Positions 10,002 to 23,027 of a DNA stretch of 64,000 nt are shown here, piece by piece. The stretch covers positions 682,001-746,000 of the forward strand of contig NZ_FO704551.1 in the NCBI RefSeq assembly GCF_000968175.1, written 5' to 3'. Position 1 is the first letter of the stretch. Each line of letters opens with the position of its first letter. The DNA is from Xenorhabdus poinarii G6 (GTDB lineage: Bacteria; Pseudomonadota; Gammaproteobacteria; Enterobacterales; Enterobacteriaceae). Under the pieces are notes generated by a model. It did not search any database and was not told the origin of the DNA. It was given only the letters and a program-made list of their open reading frames with translations. A program made the position numbers and the translations under genes.

Positions 10002-10946
10002 ATGGCAAATAGTCATTTTAAGCATACCAGTGTACTACTGGATGAAGCGGTCAATGGACTGAATATCCAAGAAGATGGAATTTATATCGATGGCACATTT
10101 GGACGCGGGGGACACTCTCGCCTGATTTTGTCGAAACTCGGGGTCAATGGGCGTTTAATGGCAATCGATCGTGACCCACACGCGATTGAAGCGTCAAAGG
10201 CGATTGCTGACAAACGTTTTTCTATCACACATGGGCCATTTTCTGAATTGGCAACTTATGTCGAGCGTGCGGGACTGGTTGGCAAAATTAATGGGGTATT
10301 GCTGGATTTAGGGGTTTCGTCACCACAGTTGGATGATCCTGAACGGGGTTTTTCATTTATGCGTGATGGGCCGTTGGATATGCGTATGGACCCCACTCGC
10401 GGGCAATCTGCCGCCGCGTGGTTGATGAAGGCTGAAGCCGATGATATTGCGTGGGTGTTGAAAACATTTGGTGAAGAACGTTTCGCCAAGCGCATTGCGA
10501 GAGCCATCGTGACGCGTAATCAGGAACAGCCGATGACGCGAACCAGGGAGCTGGCAGAGTTAATTGCTCAGGCAAGCCCGATTAAGGAAAAACATAAGCA
10601 TCCGGCAACCCGCAGTTTTCAGGCTATCAGAATTTACATTAATAGTGAACTGGAAGAGATCGAACGTGCATTGGATGGCATCTTGCGTGTTCTGGCACCG
10701 CAGGGGCGATTATCGGTCATCAGTTTCCATTCATTGGAAGATCGCATCGTGAAACGCTTTATCCGGCAACATAGCCAGGGGCCACAGGTTCCGGCCGGTT
10801 TACCGCTCACCGAAACGCAGTTAAAAACGTTGGGAGGTCGAAGTCTGAAATCCGTTGGCAAAATGAAGCCAGCAGAGGATGAAATCGCGATTAACCCAAG
10901 AGCACGAAGCTCGGTTTTACGTTTTGCGGAAAAGGTGAGTGAATAA
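10002..10946 (+). CDS. rsmH: 16S rRNA (cytosine-1402 N4)-methyltransferase
   Basis: RsmH (MraW) methylates C1402 of 16S rRNA, tuning the ribosomal P site, with S-adenosylmethionine as donor. The 314-residue product opens [20 protein letters not shown], then has the SAM-binding [10 protein letters not shown] motif near residue 33 and the [17 protein letters not shown] signature. Length and order match E. coli. Its TAA overlaps the ftsL ATG by one base. Confidence 0.97.
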   Translation: MANSHFKHTSVLLDEAVNGLNIQEDGIYIDGTFGRGGHSRLILSKLGVNGRLMAIDRDPHAIEASKAIADKRFSITHGPFSELATYVERAGLVGKINGVLLDLGVSSPQLDDPERGFSFMRDGPLDMRMDPTRGQSAAAWLMKAEADDIAWVLKTFGEERFAKRIARAIVTRNQEQPMTRTRELAELIAQASPIKEKHKHPATRSFQAIRIYINSELEEIERALDGILRVLAPQGRLSVISFHSLEDRIVKRFIRQHSQGPQVPAGLPLTETQLKTLGGRSLKSVGKMKPAEDEIAINPRARSSVLRFAEKVSE

Positions 10947-11263
10947 TGGCGGGTGAACGTCATGGGTTGGTTGGTGTGATTGGCCGGGATTTAATTTCCC
11001 ATGCCAAACTCCCGCTGATTTTGCTGGTGGCCATTGTCGTTTCCGCCATCAGCGTTGTGACGATCGTCCATAAAACCCGTTTATTAACGGCGAAAAAAGA
11101 TAGTCAGACGCTGATGCTGAATGTTCTGGATATTGAATGGCGTAATTTGCTCCTTGAAGAAAACGTACTGGGTGATCACAGTCGGGTTGAAAATCATGCG
11201 GTTACCCAATTGCATATGCAACACGTAGATCCAGGTAAAGAAAATATAGTGATAACTGAATGA
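10946..11263 (+). CDS. ftsL: cell division protein FtsL
   Basis: FtsL is a bitopic inner-membrane protein that joins FtsB and FtsQ and activates FtsWI at the septum. The 105-residue product has a short cytoplasmic segment, one transmembrane helix around residues 22-42 ([20 protein letters not shown]) and a periplasmic heptad-rich coiled coil beginning [20 protein letters not shown]. The size is slightly below E. coli FtsL (121). Sequence is weakly conserved in this family; position between rsmH and ftsI is decisive. Confidence 0.93.
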   Translation: MAGERHGLVGVIGRDLISHAKLPLILLVAIVVSAISVVTIVHKTRLLTAKKDSQTLMLNVLDIEWRNLLLEENVLGDHSRVENHAVTQLHMQHVDPGKENIVITE

Positions 11264-11290
11264 CTCCAGTTGACAACCAAAAGGTAGGCG

Positions 11291-13066
11291 ATGAAAGCTG
11301 CACGCTCTTTAAAGTCGAAAAAGCGAGAAGATAAAACAAGTTTTGTAAGCTGGCGCTTTGCTCTTCTGTGTAGCGGCATCGGCGTGGCTTTAATTGGGCT
11401 TTTGATTCGTGTTGCCTATTTGCAGATCTTCAGTTCTGAGCGTTTGATCAAAGAAGGGGATTTGCGTTCCCTGCGAGTCCAGTCTATCCCTACCGCCCGT
11501 GGCATGATCAATGATCGCAATGGGCGTCCATTGGCGGTGAGTGTGCCTGTCAAAGCGGTCTGGGCCGATCCGAAAGAAGTGCTTGAACATGGCGGGGTGA
11601 CAAATGATGTGCGTTGGCAAACGTTGGCCGATGCACTTAATGTCCCGCTTGAACAATTAAAAAATAAAATCAATCAGTATCCCAAAGGGCGCTTTGTGTA
11701 TCTGGCTCGCCAGGTGACAACCTCTAACAGCGATTACATCGAGTCATTGAAGTTGCCGGGTATCAGGTTGCGTGGAGAAACCCGTCGTTATTATCCGACA
11801 GGGGCGATTACTGCGCAGCTCATTGGCGTTACGAATATTGATGGTTCAGGCATTGACGGGGCTGAGAAGAGTTTTAATAGCTGGCTGAGCGGAATGCCCG
11901 GCAGCCAAACTGTGCGTAAAGACCGGGCAGGGCGGGTCGTTGAATATATCTCATCGACAGATAGTAAAGCCGGTCACGATTTGGTGCTGAGTATCGATGA
12001 GCGTCTTCAGACGCTGGTATATCGTGAACTGGCGAAAGCGGTTGAGTTAAATAAAGCCGAATCGGGGACAGCGGTATTGGTTGATGTGAATACCGGTGAA
12101 ATTCTGGCGATGGCAAACAGCCCATCATTCAACCCGAATAACTTTACGATGTTGTCGAAAGAAGCGATGCGTAACCGGGCTATCACCGATATTTTCGAAC
12201 CGGGTTCGACAGTCAAACCGCTGGTGGTGATGAGTGCGTTGAATCTTGGCATTGTCAAAGAAAATTCGGTGTTGGATACCAGACCATACCGGTTGACCTA
12301 TGGTTCGAGAGGGCATGAGATCAAAGATGTTGCTCCGCGTGCTGAGTTAACAGTGACCGGGATTTTACAGAAGTCGAGTAACGTTGGTGTTTCTAAGCTG
12401 GCGTTATCGATGCCTGCCTCAGAGCTGGTGGATGTTTATGGCCGCTTTGGGATGGGGAAACCGACGAATGTGGGATTGGTCGGAGAAAGTAGTGGCTTAT
12501 TTCCAACAAATAAACAACGGTGGTCGGATCTTGACAGGGCCACCTTTTCTTTCGGCTACGGGCTCATGGTCACACCATTACAGTTGGCGCGAGTCTATGC
12601 AACGATCGGCAGCCTGGGGATTTATCGCCCGCTGTCAATTACCCGAGTTGATCCTCCCGTCCAGGGCACCCGAGTCTTTCCTGAAGCGATTATGCGGACA
12701 GTCGTGCATATGATGGAGAGTGTCGCATTACCGGGCGGAGGCGGAGTACGGGCTGCGATCAAAGGCTATCGTATTGCCATCAAAACAGGGACGGCAAAAA
12801 AAGTGGGGCCGGATGGTAAATACGTCAATAAATATATTTCTTATACCGCAGGGGTTGCACCTGCGAGTAAACCCCGATTTTCACTGGTTGTCATCATCAA
12901 TGATCCACAAGCAGGTAAATATTATGGTGGTGCAGTTTCAGCGCCTGTCTTTGGCGCAATCATGAGTGGGGTTTTACGAACCATGAATGTGGAACCCGAT
13001 GCATTGCCTGTCGGTGATAAAAACGAATTCATAATCAGTAAAGAGGATAAAAGTGGCAGATCGTAA
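11291..13066 (+). CDS. ftsI: peptidoglycan D,D-transpeptidase FtsI (PBP3)
   Basis: FtsI cross-links septal peptidoglycan and is the target of aztreonam and cephalexin. The 591-residue product has a cytoplasmic basic N-terminus, a membrane anchor (about residues 22-42), the class B dimerisation module and a transpeptidase domain with all three motifs: STVK (active-site serine, near residue 305), SSN, and KTGTAKK. Length matches E. coli (588). The gene end overlaps murE by 14 bases. Confidence 0.97.
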   Translation: MKAARSLKSKKREDKTSFVSWRFALLCSGIGVALIGLLIRVAYLQIFSSERLIKEGDLRSLRVQSIPTARGMINDRNGRPLAVSVPVKAVWADPKEVLEHGGVTNDVRWQTLADALNVPLEQLKNKINQYPKGRFVYLARQVTTSNSDYIESLKLPGIRLRGETRRYYPTGAITAQLIGVTNIDGSGIDGAEKSFNSWLSGMPGSQTVRKDRAGRVVEYISSTDSKAGHDLVLSIDERLQTLVYRELAKAVELNKAESGTAVLVDVNTGEILAMANSPSFNPNNFTMLSKEAMRNRAITDIFEPGSTVKPLVVMSALNLGIVKENSVLDTRPYRLTYGSRGHEIKDVAPRAELTVTGILQKSSNVGVSKLALSMPASELVDVYGRFGMGKPTNVGLVGESSGLFPTNKQRWSDLDRATFSFGYGLMVTPLQLARVYATIGSLGIYRPLSITRVDPPVQGTRVFPEAIMRTVVHMMESVALPGGGGVRAAIKGYRIAIKTGTAKKVGPDGKYVNKYISYTAGVAPASKPRFSLVVIINDPQAGKYYGGAVSAPVFGAIMSGVLRTMNVEPDALPVGDKNEFIISKEDKSGRS

Positions 13067-14540
13067 TTTACGCGATTTATTGGCTCCATGGGGTGTTGAG
13101 GCACCGGAGCTTCCGCTGCGCGAAATGACATTGGATAGCCGCAAAGCGGCTGCCGGAGATCTGTTTGTTGCCGTTCAAGGGCACCAGACAGATGGTCGAC
13201 AATATATTCCTCAAGCCATCGCTCAGGGTGTTGCTGCGGTGATTGCCGAAGCGAAGGGAAAAGCGGATAGCGGGACGATGCAGAAAATGCATGGTGTGCC
13301 TGTTATCTATCTGGACGATTTAAATCGTAAATTGTCAATGTTAGCCGGTGAGTTTTATCAACATCCTGGTCACCAGCTGAAATTGGTCGGCGTGACGGGA
13401 ACCAACGGAAAAACGACAACCACCCAATTGTTGGCGCAATGGAGTCAAGGGCTTGGGGAAACCAGTGCCGTGATGGGAACGGTGGGAAATGGTTTCTTGG
13501 GTAGGGTGGTGCCGAGCGAAAATACCACGGGCTCAGCGGTTGATATTCAGCTTTATTTACAACAGCTGGTGAACCAAAACGCGACGTTTGCTGCGATGGA
13601 AGTCTCTTCTCATGGCTTGATTCAGGGCAGAACGTCTGCCCTGCCATTTCAGGCCGCTATTTTTACTAATTTAAGCCGGGATCACCTTGATTATCATGGT
13701 GACATGGCAAATTACGAAGAGGCTAAATGGTTACTGTTCAGCCGCCATCATGTGAAACAGAAAATCATCAATGCGGATGATGCCGTTGGGCAAAAATGGT
13801 TGGCTCGCTTACCGGATGCGGTGGCGGTCACGATGGAAAATAACTTGCCGGAAAATTGGCCGGGGCGCTGGTTATCAGCCAGTGAAATTCATTATCATGA
13901 CAAAGGCGCCTCCATTACGTTTACTTCCAGTTGGGGCGGAGGAACGCTCCATAGCCCGCTGATGGGCGCGTTCAATGTCAGCAACTTACTTTTGGTGCTG
14001 GCAACGTTGTTGTCTCTGGATTACCCGCTGGACACCTTGTTGGCGACGGCCGCTTGCCTGGAACCTGTTTGCGGACGTATGGAAGTTTTTTCTGCCCCGG
14101 GTCGTCCGACGGTTGTTGTTGATTATGCCCATACGCCTGATGCGCTGGAAAAAGCGTTAGCTGCGGCACGCCTGCACTGTCAGGGGCAACTCTGGTGTGT
14201 CTTTGGTTGTGGGGGTGATCGCGATAAAGGTAAGCGTCCATTGATGGGGGGCGTTGCAGAACAAGGTGCTGATCGGGTGATTGTCACTGACGATAATCCC
14301 CGCAGCGAAGAGCCTCAGGCTATTGTGGCTGACATCTTGCAAGGATTCATCGATCCAGGACAAGCCGTAGCCATTCACGGGCGGGTTGAAGCCGTCACAA
14401 CGGCGATTATACAGGCCAGCGCCGAAGATGTTGTTCTGGTTGCAGGTAAAGGCCATGAAGATTACCAACTGATTGGTCATCGCCGTCTGGATTATTCTGA
14501 TCGTCTGACTGTGGCGCGTTTACTGGGGGTAATGGCATGA
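13053..14540 (+). CDS. murE: UDP-MurNAc-tripeptide synthetase (mDAP-adding)
   Basis: MurE adds meso-diaminopimelate to UDP-MurNAc-L-Ala-D-Glu. The 495-residue product has the ATP loop GTNGKTTTT at 116-124 and DDNPRSEEP, whose DNPR tetrapeptide is the specificity mark for meso-diaminopimelate. The start codon is GTG, as in E. coli, and the N-terminus [13 protein letters not shown] is identical to that protein. It overlaps both ftsI and murF, consistent with coupled translation. Confidence 0.97.
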   Translation: MADRNLRDLLAPWGVEAPELPLREMTLDSRKAAAGDLFVAVQGHQTDGRQYIPQAIAQGVAAVIAEAKGKADSGTMQKMHGVPVIYLDDLNRKLSMLAGEFYQHPGHQLKLVGVTGTNGKTTTTQLLAQWSQGLGETSAVMGTVGNGFLGRVVPSENTTGSAVDIQLYLQQLVNQNATFAAMEVSSHGLIQGRTSALPFQAAIFTNLSRDHLDYHGDMANYEEAKWLLFSRHHVKQKIINADDAVGQKWLARLPDAVAVTMENNLPENWPGRWLSASEIHYHDKGASITFTSSWGGGTLHSPLMGAFNVSNLLLVLATLLSLDYPLDTLLATAACLEPVCGRMEVFSAPGRPTVVVDYAHTPDALEKALAAARLHCQGQLWCVFGCGGDRDKGKRPLMGGVAEQGADRVIVTDDNPRSEEPQAIVADILQGFIDPGQAVAIHGRVEAVTTAIIQASAEDVVLVAGKGHEDYQLIGHRRLDYSDRLTVARLLGVMA

Positions 14541-15919
14541 TCCCCCTGACTCTCCAGCAATTGGCTCAATTAACGGGTGGCACCTTATATCGCGTGACTG
14601 AACAACAGGCTGAAACCTTGCTGATTCATGTTGTGGAAACGGATAGCCGTCAGATCACACAGGGCAGTTTGTTCATTGCCCTACAAGGGGAAAAGTTTGA
14701 CGCTCATCACTTTGCGGCTGAGGTAGTACAGAAGGGCGTTCATGCTTTATTAGTCAATCGTCGCCTTGATATTGACTGCCCTCAACTTGTCGTCGAAGAC
14801 ACGCGTCTGGCGATGGGAAAATTAGCGGGTTGGGTTCGTCAGCAAAGTCGAGCACGAATTGTGGCCTTGACGGGCTCGTCGGGCAAAACATCGGTAAAAG
14901 AGATGACTGCGGCGATCCTCCGTCAATGTGGCAATACACTTTATACCGCAGGTAACTTCAATAATGATATTGGCGTACCATTGACGCTGTTTCGGTTGAC
15001 GGATGAGCACCAGTTTGCGGTTATTGAACTGGGCGCCAACCATATTGGTGAAATTGCCTATACCACGGCGATGACGCGTCCTGAAAGTGCATTAGTTAAT
15101 AATCTTTTTTCTGCCCATTTGGAAGGATTTGGCTCTTTAGCCGGGGTGGCGAAGGCAAAAGGTGAAATCTTTGCCGGTCTTGCGCCGACCGGCACCGCCA
15201 TTATCAATTTGGATAGCCATGATTGGGATCATTGGCAGCACAGTATCAGTGATCAACAAACGGTATGGCGTTTTTCTGCCTCATCAGCGGCAGGCGCTGA
15301 TTTTTACGCAACCGCGATTGTCGAACAACCACTGGCAACCCATTTTTGCCTCCATAGTCCCATCGGAAATGTTGCACTGACATTACCCTTGCCAGGGAAA
15401 CACAATATTGCCAACGCATTAGCTGCCAGTGCGCTTGCTATGTCAGTTGGTGCTTCACTGGATGATATTCGTACTGGATTATCAACATTGAAAGCGGTGG
15501 CCGGACGTTTATTCCCTATCCTTCTGACCGAGGGAAAAGTGATTCTGGATGACACTTATAACGCGAACCCTGGCTCCATGATGGCGGCGGCGAATGTATT
15601 ATCGCAGATGCCCGGTTATCGGGTCATGGTGGTGGGGGATATGGGTGAGTTAGGCGAACAGGCGATTGAGTGTCACCGTGAGGTGGGTGAAGCCGTGGCT
15701 GCCACGCATATTCATCAGGTACTCAGTGTGGGAACGCTCAGTGCGCATATTAGTGACGCGAGTGGTCGGGGACAGCATTTCATCAATAAGACTGAATTAA
15801 TGACCGCGCTGCTTCCTTTACTGGAACAACACGAAATGATTTCCATTTTAATTAAAGGTTCACGTAGCGCCGCAATGGAAGAGGTTGTGAACGGACTGAA
15901 GGAGAACTTCCAATGTTAG
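14537..15919 (+). CDS. murF: UDP-MurNAc-pentapeptide synthetase
   Basis: MurF ligates D-Ala-D-Ala to the UDP-MurNAc-tripeptide, completing the cytoplasmic precursor. The 460-residue product has the N-terminal substrate domain, the ATP loop [11 protein letters not shown] near residue 112, and the C-terminal Mur ligase domain with [14 protein letters not shown] overlap with murE and a seven-base overlap with mraY. Confidence 0.97.
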   Translation: MIPLTLQQLAQLTGGTLYRVTEQQAETLLIHVVETDSRQITQGSLFIALQGEKFDAHHFAAEVVQKGVHALLVNRRLDIDCPQLVVEDTRLAMGKLAGWVRQQSRARIVALTGSSGKTSVKEMTAAILRQCGNTLYTAGNFNNDIGVPLTLFRLTDEHQFAVIELGANHIGEIAYTTAMTRPESALVNNLFSAHLEGFGSLAGVAKAKGEIFAGLAPTGTAIINLDSHDWDHWQHSISDQQTVWRFSASSAAGADFYATAIVEQPLATHFCLHSPIGNVALTLPLPGKHNIANALAASALAMSVGASLDDIRTGLSTLKAVAGRLFPILLTEGKVILDDTYNANPGSMMAAANVLSQMPGYRVMVVGDMGELGEQAIECHREVGEAVAATHIHQVLSVGTLSAHISDASGRGQHFINKTELMTALLPLLEQHEMISILIKGSRSAAMEEVVNGLKENFQC

Positions 15920-16998
15920 TTTGGCTAGCCGAATATTTGGTTAAGCATTATCACACCGGTTTTAACGTCTTCTCTTATTTGACGTTCAGAGCCATCGTCG
16001 GTTTGCTCACTGCATTACTTATTGCATTGTGGATGGGGCCAACGTTGATTGCTTATCTGCAAAAATTGCAAATAGGTCAAGTTGTGCGTGATAACGGCCC
16101 TGAGTCTCACTTGAGCAAACGGGGAACACCGACCATGGGGGGATTGCTGATTCTGTTTTCTATCACTCTCTCGGTGCTGTTATGGGCTCGTTTGAATAAC
16201 CCTTACGTCTGGTGTGTTTTGGTGGTTTTAGTCGGTTATGGCGTTGTGGGATTTGTTGACGATTACCGTAAAGTGGTGCGTAAGGACACGAAGGGATTGA
16301 TTGCCCGTTGGAAATATTTCTGGCAGTCCGTTATCGCATTAGGTGTGGCGTTTGCGATGTACAGCATCGGCAAAGATACACCGGCGACACAATTAGTCGT
16401 GCCGTTCTTCAAAGATGTCATGCCGCAACTGGGTTTGCTTTACATTCTGCTGACTTATTTTGTGATTGTAGGCACCAGTAACGCGGTGAACCTGACGGAT
16501 GGATTGGATGGCCTTGCCATTATGCCAACCGTCTTAGTTGCGGCCGGTTTCGCTTTGGTAGCATGGGCAACGGGTAACATCAAGTTTGCTCACTACCTGC
16601 ATATTCCTTATCTGTTCCATACGGGAGAGCTGGTGATTGTCTGTACCGCCATTGTTGGGGCAGGGCTCGGTTTCCTGTGGTTCAACACGTACCCTGCGCA
16701 AGTATTTATGGGCGATGTTGGCTCACTGGCGCTGGGAGGGGCATTGGGAACCATTGCCGTATTGTTACGTCAGGAATTCCTGCTGGTGATTATGGGAGGC
16801 GTCTTCGTGGTGGAAACACTGTCGGTTATTTTGCAGGTTGGATCATTCAAACTGCGTGGACAGCGTATTTTCCGTATGGCACCGATCCATCATCACTATG
16901 AATTGAAAGGCTGGCCAGAGCCACGCGTCATTGTTCGCTTCTGGATTATTTCTCTGATACTGGTATTGATTGGTTTGGCAACGCTGAAGGTACGTTAA
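15913..16998 (+). CDS. mraY: phospho-MurNAc-pentapeptide translocase
   Basis: MraY transfers phospho-MurNAc-pentapeptide to undecaprenyl phosphate, making lipid I in the inner membrane. The 361-residue polytopic protein has about ten membrane segments. Catalytic motifs are visible: FVDDYRKV in the second cytoplasmic loop, [10 protein letters not shown], and the [10 protein letters not shown] histidine loop near the C-terminus. Length is as in E. coli (360). Confidence 0.97.
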   Translation: MLVWLAEYLVKHYHTGFNVFSYLTFRAIVGLLTALLIALWMGPTLIAYLQKLQIGQVVRDNGPESHLSKRGTPTMGGLLILFSITLSVLLWARLNNPYVWCVLVVLVGYGVVGFVDDYRKVVRKDTKGLIARWKYFWQSVIALGVAFAMYSIGKDTPATQLVVPFFKDVMPQLGLLYILLTYFVIVGTSNAVNLTDGLDGLAIMPTVLVAAGFALVAWATGNIKFAHYLHIPYLFHTGELVIVCTAIVGAGLGFLWFNTYPAQVFMGDVGSLALGGALGTIAVLLRQEFLLVIMGGVFVVETLSVILQVGSFKLRGQRIFRMAPIHHHYELKGWPEPRVIVRFWIISLILVLIGLATLKVR

Positions 16999-17000
16999 TC

Positions 17001-18326
17001 ATGGCTGAGCGACTTATGACTGAATACAGAGATAAAAAAGTCGTCATTGTTGGATTGGGAATGACCGGGCTGTCCTGCGTTGATTTTTTTATGACCCGTG
17101 GTGTGATCCCGCGTGTAATGGATACCCGTATCATACCGCCGGGCAGCGATAAGCTGCCCGATGAAGTTGAGTGCCACACGGGGGGATTGAATACACCGTG
17201 GTTAATGGCGGCTGACTTAATCGTTGCCAGTCCTGGTGTTGCGCTGGCAACGCCCGAATTGCAGGCGGCGGCTGAGGCTGGCGTTGAAATTGTCGGAGAC
17301 ATTGAACTGTTTTGCCGTGAAGCCACTGCCCCGATTGTGGCTATTACGGGATCAAATGGTAAAAGCACCGTGACCACTTTGGTGGGTGAAATGGCAAAAG
17401 CGGCGGGATGGCAGGTCGGTGTCGGTGGCAACATTGGGGTCCCCGCCCTGGAACTACTGAAACAGCCTTACCAGCTCTATGTGCTGGAACTGTCCAGTTT
17501 CCAATTGGAAACAACGTATAGCTTAAAAGCCGCCGCCGCAACGGTACTGAATGTGACAGAAGACCACATGGTTCGTTATCCCGAAGGATTGTCACAATAT
17601 CGTGCAGCGAAGTTGCGCATTTATCATCAGGCAAAAATCTGCGTAGTCAATGAACAGGATGCGCTGACACTGCCAGAAACCGGAAAAGACAGTCGTTGTA
17701 TCAGTTTTGGTGTGGATAGTGGTGATTATCGGCTTGGCAGTGAACATCAACAACTGATGGTTAATCAACATCCAGTGCTGGCGATAGGCGATATGCGGTT
17801 GAGCGGACAACATAACTACATGAATAGCCTGGCTGCATTGGCGTTGGCGGATGCGGTTGATATTCCTCGTGCGGCCAGTCTTCAGGCCTTACGTACCTGC
17901 ACCGGATTAGCACACCGTTTTCAAACGGTTCATATTAGAAAGGGGGTTCGTTGGATCAATGACTCCAAAGCAACTAACGTTGGCAGTACGCAGGCAGCGC
18001 TCAGCGGATTGAAACTGGAAGGAACACTCTACCTTTTAGTGGGTGGCGATGGAAAAGCCGCAGATTTTAGCCCCCTGAAACCCTATCTTTCGGGGGATAA
18101 CATTCGTCTTTACTGTTTTGGTCGTGATGGGCAGCAATTGGCAACATTGCGTCCTGACATTTCAACACTAACAGAAACGATGGAACAGGCGATGAGAGAC
18201 ATTGCCAATAAGCTGGTTTCTGGCGATATGGTATTACTGTCACCGGCGTGTGCGAGTTTCGATCAGTTCAACGGTTTTGAACAGCGTGGTCATGAATTTG
18301 CTCGCTTGGCAGAGGAGTTAGGCTGA
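17001..18326 (+). CDS. murD: UDP-MurNAc-L-alanine:D-glutamate ligase
   Basis: MurD adds D-glutamate to UDP-MurNAc-L-Ala. The 441-residue frame has a Rossmann-like UDP-binding start ([14 protein letters not shown]), the ATP loop [11 protein letters not shown] near residue 117, and [13 protein letters not shown]. Two starts are possible: ATG at 17001 with AAGG 11 bases upstream, or ATG at 17016 ([10 protein letters not shown]), which matches the E. coli N-terminus MADYQGKNVV in length. The choice is not settled by sequence alone. Confidence 0.95.
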   Translation: MAERLMTEYRDKKVVIVGLGMTGLSCVDFFMTRGVIPRVMDTRIIPPGSDKLPDEVECHTGGLNTPWLMAADLIVASPGVALATPELQAAAEAGVEIVGDIELFCREATAPIVAITGSNGKSTVTTLVGEMAKAAGWQVGVGGNIGVPALELLKQPYQLYVLELSSFQLETTYSLKAAAATVLNVTEDHMVRYPEGLSQYRAAKLRIYHQAKICVVNEQDALTLPETGKDSRCISFGVDSGDYRLGSEHQQLMVNQHPVLAIGDMRLSGQHNYMNSLAALALADAVDIPRAASLQALRTCTGLAHRFQTVHIRKGVRWINDSKATNVGSTQAALSGLKLEGTLYLLVGGDGKAADFSPLKPYLSGDNIRLYCFGRDGQQLATLRPDISTLTETMEQAMRDIANKLVSGDMVLLSPACASFDQFNGFEQRGHEFARLAEELG

Positions 18327-19519
18327 TGACACTTCCAGGCCTCGGTAAATTTAAAACGTGGTTGGCGGGCAATGTGGACGCTGACGCCACCAATACCGTG
18401 ATGTATGATCGCACCCTGGTCTGGATGGTATTAGGGTTGATAGTCACTGGCTTTGTGATGGTAACGTCGGCATCCATTCCCGCCGGTGATTTTTTGGTGA
18501 AAGATCCCTTTTTCTTTGCCCGACGGGATGCGATTTACTTGTCACTGTGTTTTCTTTTATCCCTGATTACATTGCGTATCCCGATGGATGTTTGGTTACG
18601 TTATAGCAACTTTATGTTATTAGGGACAATCATCCTGTTGGTTGCGGTGTTGTTTGTCGGGAGTTCAGTCAATGGGGCGTCACGTTGGGTGGCGATTGGT
18701 CCACTGCGTATTCAACCCGCTGAATTGTCGAAACTTTCATTTTTTTGTTATCTCTCCAGCTATTTGGTGAGAAAAGTCGAGGAAGTCAGGAACAACTTCT
18801 GGGGATTTTGTAAACCGATGGGGGTCATGATTGCGTTGGCAATTCTGTTGTTGGCCCAACCCGATTTGGGAACCGTGGTTGTATTATTTGTCACCACATT
18901 GACACTGCTGTTTCTCGCGGGAGCTAAATTGTGGCAGTTTCTTGCCATTATTAGCAGTGGGCTATTTTCTGTAGGTGTCCTGATTGTGACAGAGCCCTAC
19001 CGTATGCGCAGGGTGACCTCTTTTTTAGATCCGTGGAAAGATGCTTTTGGCGACGGCTATCAATTAACTAATTCTTTAATGGCATTTGGTCGCGGCACAC
19101 TCTTTGGCCAGGGGCTGGGGCATTCGGTGCAGAAACTGGAGTATCTACCTGAATCCCATACCGATTTTATTTTCGCCATCATTGCTGAAGAATTAGGTTA
19201 TTTCGGTGTGGTTTTAGTGTTAGCAATGGTATTCTTCGTCGCTTTCCGTGCAATGATGATTGGTCGGCGGGCATTGCAGCTTGATCAACGGTTTTCCGGT
19301 TTTCTGGCCTGTGCTATCGGCATATGGTTCAGTTTTCAGACATTCATTAACGTTGGCGCGGCGGCAGGGATATTGCCGACGAAGGGGTTAACATTGCCTT
19401 TAGTCAGTTACGGGGGGTCGAGTCTGATTGTGATGTCAACGGCCGTCGTATTGTTATTGCGAATTGATTATGAAATACGTCTGGCAAATGCTCAGGCGTT
19501 CGTGAGGAGCCCGAAATGA
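18326..19519 (+). CDS. ftsW: septal peptidoglycan glycosyltransferase FtsW
   Basis: FtsW is the SEDS-family polymerase that builds septal glycan strands from lipid II together with FtsI. The 397-residue product has about ten transmembrane segments and the family signatures [18 protein letters not shown] and, near the C-terminus, [13 protein letters not shown]. It overlaps murD by one base and murG by four. Confidence 0.97.
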   Translation: MTLPGLGKFKTWLAGNVDADATNTVMYDRTLVWMVLGLIVTGFVMVTSASIPAGDFLVKDPFFFARRDAIYLSLCFLLSLITLRIPMDVWLRYSNFMLLGTIILLVAVLFVGSSVNGASRWVAIGPLRIQPAELSKLSFFCYLSSYLVRKVEEVRNNFWGFCKPMGVMIALAILLLAQPDLGTVVVLFVTTLTLLFLAGAKLWQFLAIISSGLFSVGVLIVTEPYRMRRVTSFLDPWKDAFGDGYQLTNSLMAFGRGTLFGQGLGHSVQKLEYLPESHTDFIFAIIAEELGYFGVVLVLAMVFFVAFRAMMIGRRALQLDQRFSGFLACAIGIWFSFQTFINVGAAAGILPTKGLTLPLVSYGGSSLIVMSTAVVLLLRIDYEIRLANAQAFVRSPK

Positions 19520-20586
19520 GTGGCAAGAACCGGCGTTTAATGGTGATGGCTGGTGGTACGGGCGGTCATGTGTTTCCAGGGCTGGCCGTTGCTCACTATT
19601 TAAAAGAGCAAGGTTGGGATATTCGCTGGTTGGGGACGGCGGATCGCATGGAAGCTGACTTGGTGCCGAAACACGGTATTGATATCGAATTTATTCAGAT
19701 TTCAGGCTTGCGGGGCAAAGGAATAAAAGCGTTGCTTGTTGCCCCCCTGCGAATTTTTAAAGCGATTTGGCAGGCGAAAGCCATCATGCGCCGTTATCAA
19801 CCCGATGTGGTACTGGGCATGGGCGGCTATGTCTCCGGGCCGGGGGGGATCGCCGCCCGGCTGTGCGGTATTCCGGTTGTACTGCATGAACAAAATGGCA
19901 TTGCAGGGTTAACGAATCGTTGGTTAGCCAAAATCGCTAAAACGGTTTTACAAGCTTTTCCGGGGGCATTTCCTGGTGCGCCGGTTGTTGGCAATCCCGT
20001 GAGAGAAGATGTACTGGCATTACCAACACCCACGCAGCGTTTGGCCGGGCGTGAGGGTGCTGTTCGGGTACTGGTTGTTGGTGGGAGTCAGGGCGCCAGA
20101 ATACTGAATCAAACTATGCCAGACGTTGCTGCTTGTTTGGGTGATAGCATTACTTTGTGGCATCAGGCTGGCAAGGGGGCTCAAGAAGAAACGCAGAAAA
20201 AATATGCAAGCTCAGTCAAGTCTGAATTCAAAGTGACTGAATTTATTGACGACATGGCTCAAGCCTATGCATGGGCTGATATTGTCGTATGCCGTTCTGG
20301 CGCACTGACAGTCAGTGAGATTGCCGCCGCCGGCTTACCTGCGATTTTTGTGCCTTTTCAGCATAAAGATCGCCAGCAATATTGGAATGCTTTGCCTTTG
20401 GAAAAAGCAGGCGCCGCAAAGATAATTGGGCAACCTGAATTCACGGTTGATGCGGTTGTCGCGTTGCTGACTCAGTGGCAACGTCCACAATTGCTGGAAA
20501 TGGCAGAAAAAGCCCGCTCAGTCGCTATTATCAATGCAACTGAGCGGGTCGCAGCAGCGTTGAACGAGGCTGTAGAGAATCATTGA
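19516..20586 (+). CDS. murG: lipid II synthase, UDP-GlcNAc transferase
   Basis: MurG adds GlcNAc to lipid I on the inner face of the inner membrane, forming lipid II. The 356-residue GT28 protein starts with the glycine-rich loop [16 protein letters not shown], and the donor-binding C-terminal domain contains [12 protein letters not shown] and [17 protein letters not shown]. Length equals the E. coli protein. Confidence 0.97.
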   Translation: MSGKNRRLMVMAGGTGGHVFPGLAVAHYLKEQGWDIRWLGTADRMEADLVPKHGIDIEFIQISGLRGKGIKALLVAPLRIFKAIWQAKAIMRRYQPDVVLGMGGYVSGPGGIAARLCGIPVVLHEQNGIAGLTNRWLAKIAKTVLQAFPGAFPGAPVVGNPVREDVLALPTPTQRLAGREGAVRVLVVGGSQGARILNQTMPDVAACLGDSITLWHQAGKGAQEETQKKYASSVKSEFKVTEFIDDMAQAYAWADIVVCRSGALTVSEIAAAGLPAIFVPFQHKDRQQYWNALPLEKAGAAKIIGQPEFTVDAVVALLTQWQRPQLLEMAEKARSVAIINATERVAAALNEAVENH

Positions 20587-20637
20587 GGCCGTTCCAAGTA
20601 GAACGGTGATGTAAACATAACAAGTGAAGATTAAAAC

Positions 20638-22113
20638 GTGAATACACAACAGTTGGCGAAATTAAGAGCTTCAGTGCCTGAAATGAGAAAAGTCAGGCAT
20701 ATCCACTTTGTTGGCATTGGGGGTGCTGGCATGGGTGGTATCGCCGAAGTGTTGGCTAATGAAGGTTATCAGATAAGTGGTTCTGATTTGGCTCCAAATC
20801 CTGTCACACAACAACTGATTGCACTGGGTGCAACGATTTATTTTAATCACCGTCCGGAAAACGTGCGGGATGCCAGTGTCGTCGTCGTCTCTACGGCGAT
20901 ATCAGAAGAAAATCCAGAAATTATCGCTGCGCGTGAAGCCCGAATCCCGGTCATCCGTCGGGCGGAGATGCTGGCAGAGCTGATGCGTTACCGCCACGGT
21001 ATTGCGATTGCAGGAACGCATGGCAAAACCACGACAACGGCAATGATTGCCGGTATCTATGCACAAGCCGGTCTTGATCCTACGTTTGTGAATGGCGGGC
21101 TCGTTAAAGCGGCGGGTACACATGCCCGTTTGGGAAGCAGCCGCTATTTGATTGCAGAAGCAGATGAAAGCGATGCGTCATTCTTGCATTTACAGCCCAT
21201 GATGGCGGTTGTCACCAATATCGAAGCTGATCATATGGATACGTATCAGGGTGATTTTGAAAACCTGAAGCAAACGTTCGTTAATTTCCTGCATAACCTG
21301 CCATTTTATGGTCGTGCGGTGATGTGTATTGATGATCCGGTTGTGAAAGAGCTGCTCCCTCAAATTGGGCGTTATATGACAACTTACGGTTTCAGTGAGG
21401 AAGCTGACGTTCATATCGCCCATTATGAGCAAAAAGGCGCTCAAGGGTTTTTCACTATCAGCCGGGCTAATTTGCCGGATTTACATGTGGTATTGAATGC
21501 TCCCGGTCGCCACAATGCGCTGAATGCAACCGCCGCCGTTGCTGTCGCGACAGAAGAAGGCATTGATGACACCGCTATCCTGGCATCCCTGGCCGAGTTT
21601 CAGGGAACGGGACGCCGCTTTGATTTTCTGGGGGAATTTCCTCTCAGGCATGTCAATGGCAAAGAAGGTTGTGCGATGCTGGTCGATGATTATGGTCACC
21701 ATCCCACGGAAGTTGACGCCACGATCAAAGCGGCACGAGCTGGGTGGGCAGATAAACGCATTGTGATGGTATTCCAGCCGCATCGTTATACAAGAACACG
21801 TGATTTATATGATGATTTTGCCAATGTGTTGAGTCAGGTTGATGTGCTATTGATGTTGGATGTGTATGCCGCAGGTGAAACACCGATCCCGGGGGCGGAT
21901 AGCCGTTCTTTATGTCGCACTATCCGTAGCCGTGGAAAACTGGAGCCGATTTTTGTTCCCGATCCTGATCAAATTTCACACATTCTATCGCAGGTGATAG
22001 AAAACAATGACTTAGTCTTAGTACAAGGTGCCGGTAATATCGGTAAAATAGCGCGCAATTTGGCTGAAACCAAATTACAGCCATCTTTTAATGAGGGAGA
22101 TCATCATGGTTGA
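20638..22113 (+). CDS. murC: UDP-MurNAc:L-alanine ligase
   Basis: MurC attaches L-alanine to UDP-MurNAc, the first peptide step. The 491-residue product begins [20 protein letters not shown] with GTG as start codon, has the dinucleotide-like loop [14 protein letters not shown] and the ATP loop [11 protein letters not shown] near residue 124. A 51-base gap separates it from murG. Its last eight bases overlap ddlB. Confidence 0.97.
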   Translation: MNTQQLAKLRASVPEMRKVRHIHFVGIGGAGMGGIAEVLANEGYQISGSDLAPNPVTQQLIALGATIYFNHRPENVRDASVVVVSTAISEENPEIIAAREARIPVIRRAEMLAELMRYRHGIAIAGTHGKTTTTAMIAGIYAQAGLDPTFVNGGLVKAAGTHARLGSSRYLIAEADESDASFLHLQPMMAVVTNIEADHMDTYQGDFENLKQTFVNFLHNLPFYGRAVMCIDDPVVKELLPQIGRYMTTYGFSEEADVHIAHYEQKGAQGFFTISRANLPDLHVVLNAPGRHNALNATAAVAVATEEGIDDTAILASLAEFQGTGRRFDFLGEFPLRHVNGKEGCAMLVDDYGHHPTEVDATIKAARAGWADKRIVMVFQPHRYTRTRDLYDDFANVLSQVDVLLMLDVYAAGETPIPGADSRSLCRTIRSRGKLEPIFVPDPDQISHILSQVIENNDLVLVQGAGNIGKIARNLAETKLQPSFNEGDHHG

Positions 22114-23026
22114 TAAAGTTGCGGTTCTATTTGGTGGAACGTCTGCTGAACGTGAAGTTTCATTGCAATCAGGACGCGCTGTTTTGGCAGGGCTGAAAGA
22201 AGCGGGTATTAATGCGCATTCAGTCGATACAAAAGACTTCGATGTGACTAAACTCAAAGAAGCCGGGTTTAATAAAGTCTTTATCGCACTGCATGGCCGT
22301 GGTGGTGAGGATGGTACGTTGCAAGCTTTGCTGGAATTTTTGCAGCTCCCTTATACCGGCAGTGGGGTGATGGCATCAGCCTTGTCAATGGACAAATTGC
22401 GCACAAAACAGCTATGGCAGGGAGCAAAACTGCCTGTTTCACCTTATGTCGTCATTAATTCTCAAAAATTTGAACAAGTTAATGATTTTCAACTCAAAGA
22501 ATATGTTCAAGAATTAGGTTTGCCATTAATGGTTAAACCTAATCTGGAAGGTTCCAGTGTCGGGATGAGTAAAGTGAGTGATTATTCCGAATTACGCGGT
22601 GCATTAGCGCTGGCACTGAAATACGACACTGACGTGCTGATTGAAAAATGGTTGTTTGGCCCTGAATACACCGTGGGGTTCTTGGGGGACGAGGCACTTC
22701 CTGCCATTCGTATTCAAGTTCCAGACGTCTTTTACGATTACGAGGCAAAATATATTTCTGACCAGACGCAATATTTTTGTCCGAGCGGTCTGAGTGAAGA
22801 AAAAGAGCAAGAGTTATTAGCTATCGCATCTAAGGCGTATAAGGCGGTGGGATGTCGTGGATGGGGGCGAGTTGATATTATGGATGATGGTCATGGGAAC
22901 TTCTATTTGCTGGAAGTTAACACCTCTCCCGGCATGACTAGCCATAGTCTGGTGCCTATTGCTGCGCGTCAAGCTGGGATCAATTTTTCCCAACTCGTCG
23001 TGAGAATTTTGGAGTTGGCTGATTAA
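22106..23026 (+). CDS. ddlB: D-alanine:D-alanine ligase B
   Basis: DdlB makes the D-Ala-D-Ala dipeptide used by MurF. The product is 306 residues from ATG at 22106, which follows GAGGGAGA and matches the E. coli N-terminus ([20 protein letters not shown]); the in-frame ATG at 22091 overlaps the ribosome site and is unlikely. ATP-grasp landmarks include [27 protein letters not shown] and [16 protein letters not shown]. Confidence 0.97.
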   Translation: MVDKVAVLFGGTSAEREVSLQSGRAVLAGLKEAGINAHSVDTKDFDVTKLKEAGFNKVFIALHGRGGEDGTLQALLEFLQLPYTGSGVMASALSMDKLRTKQLWQGAKLPVSPYVVINSQKFEQVNDFQLKEYVQELGLPLMVKPNLEGSSVGMSKVSDYSELRGALALALKYDTDVLIEKWLFGPEYTVGFLGDEALPAIRIQVPDVFYDYEAKYISDQTQYFCPSGLSEEKEQELLAIASKAYKAVGCRGWGRVDIMDDGHGNFYLLEVNTSPGMTSHSLVPIAARQAGINFSQLVVRILELAD

Positions 23027-23027
23027 T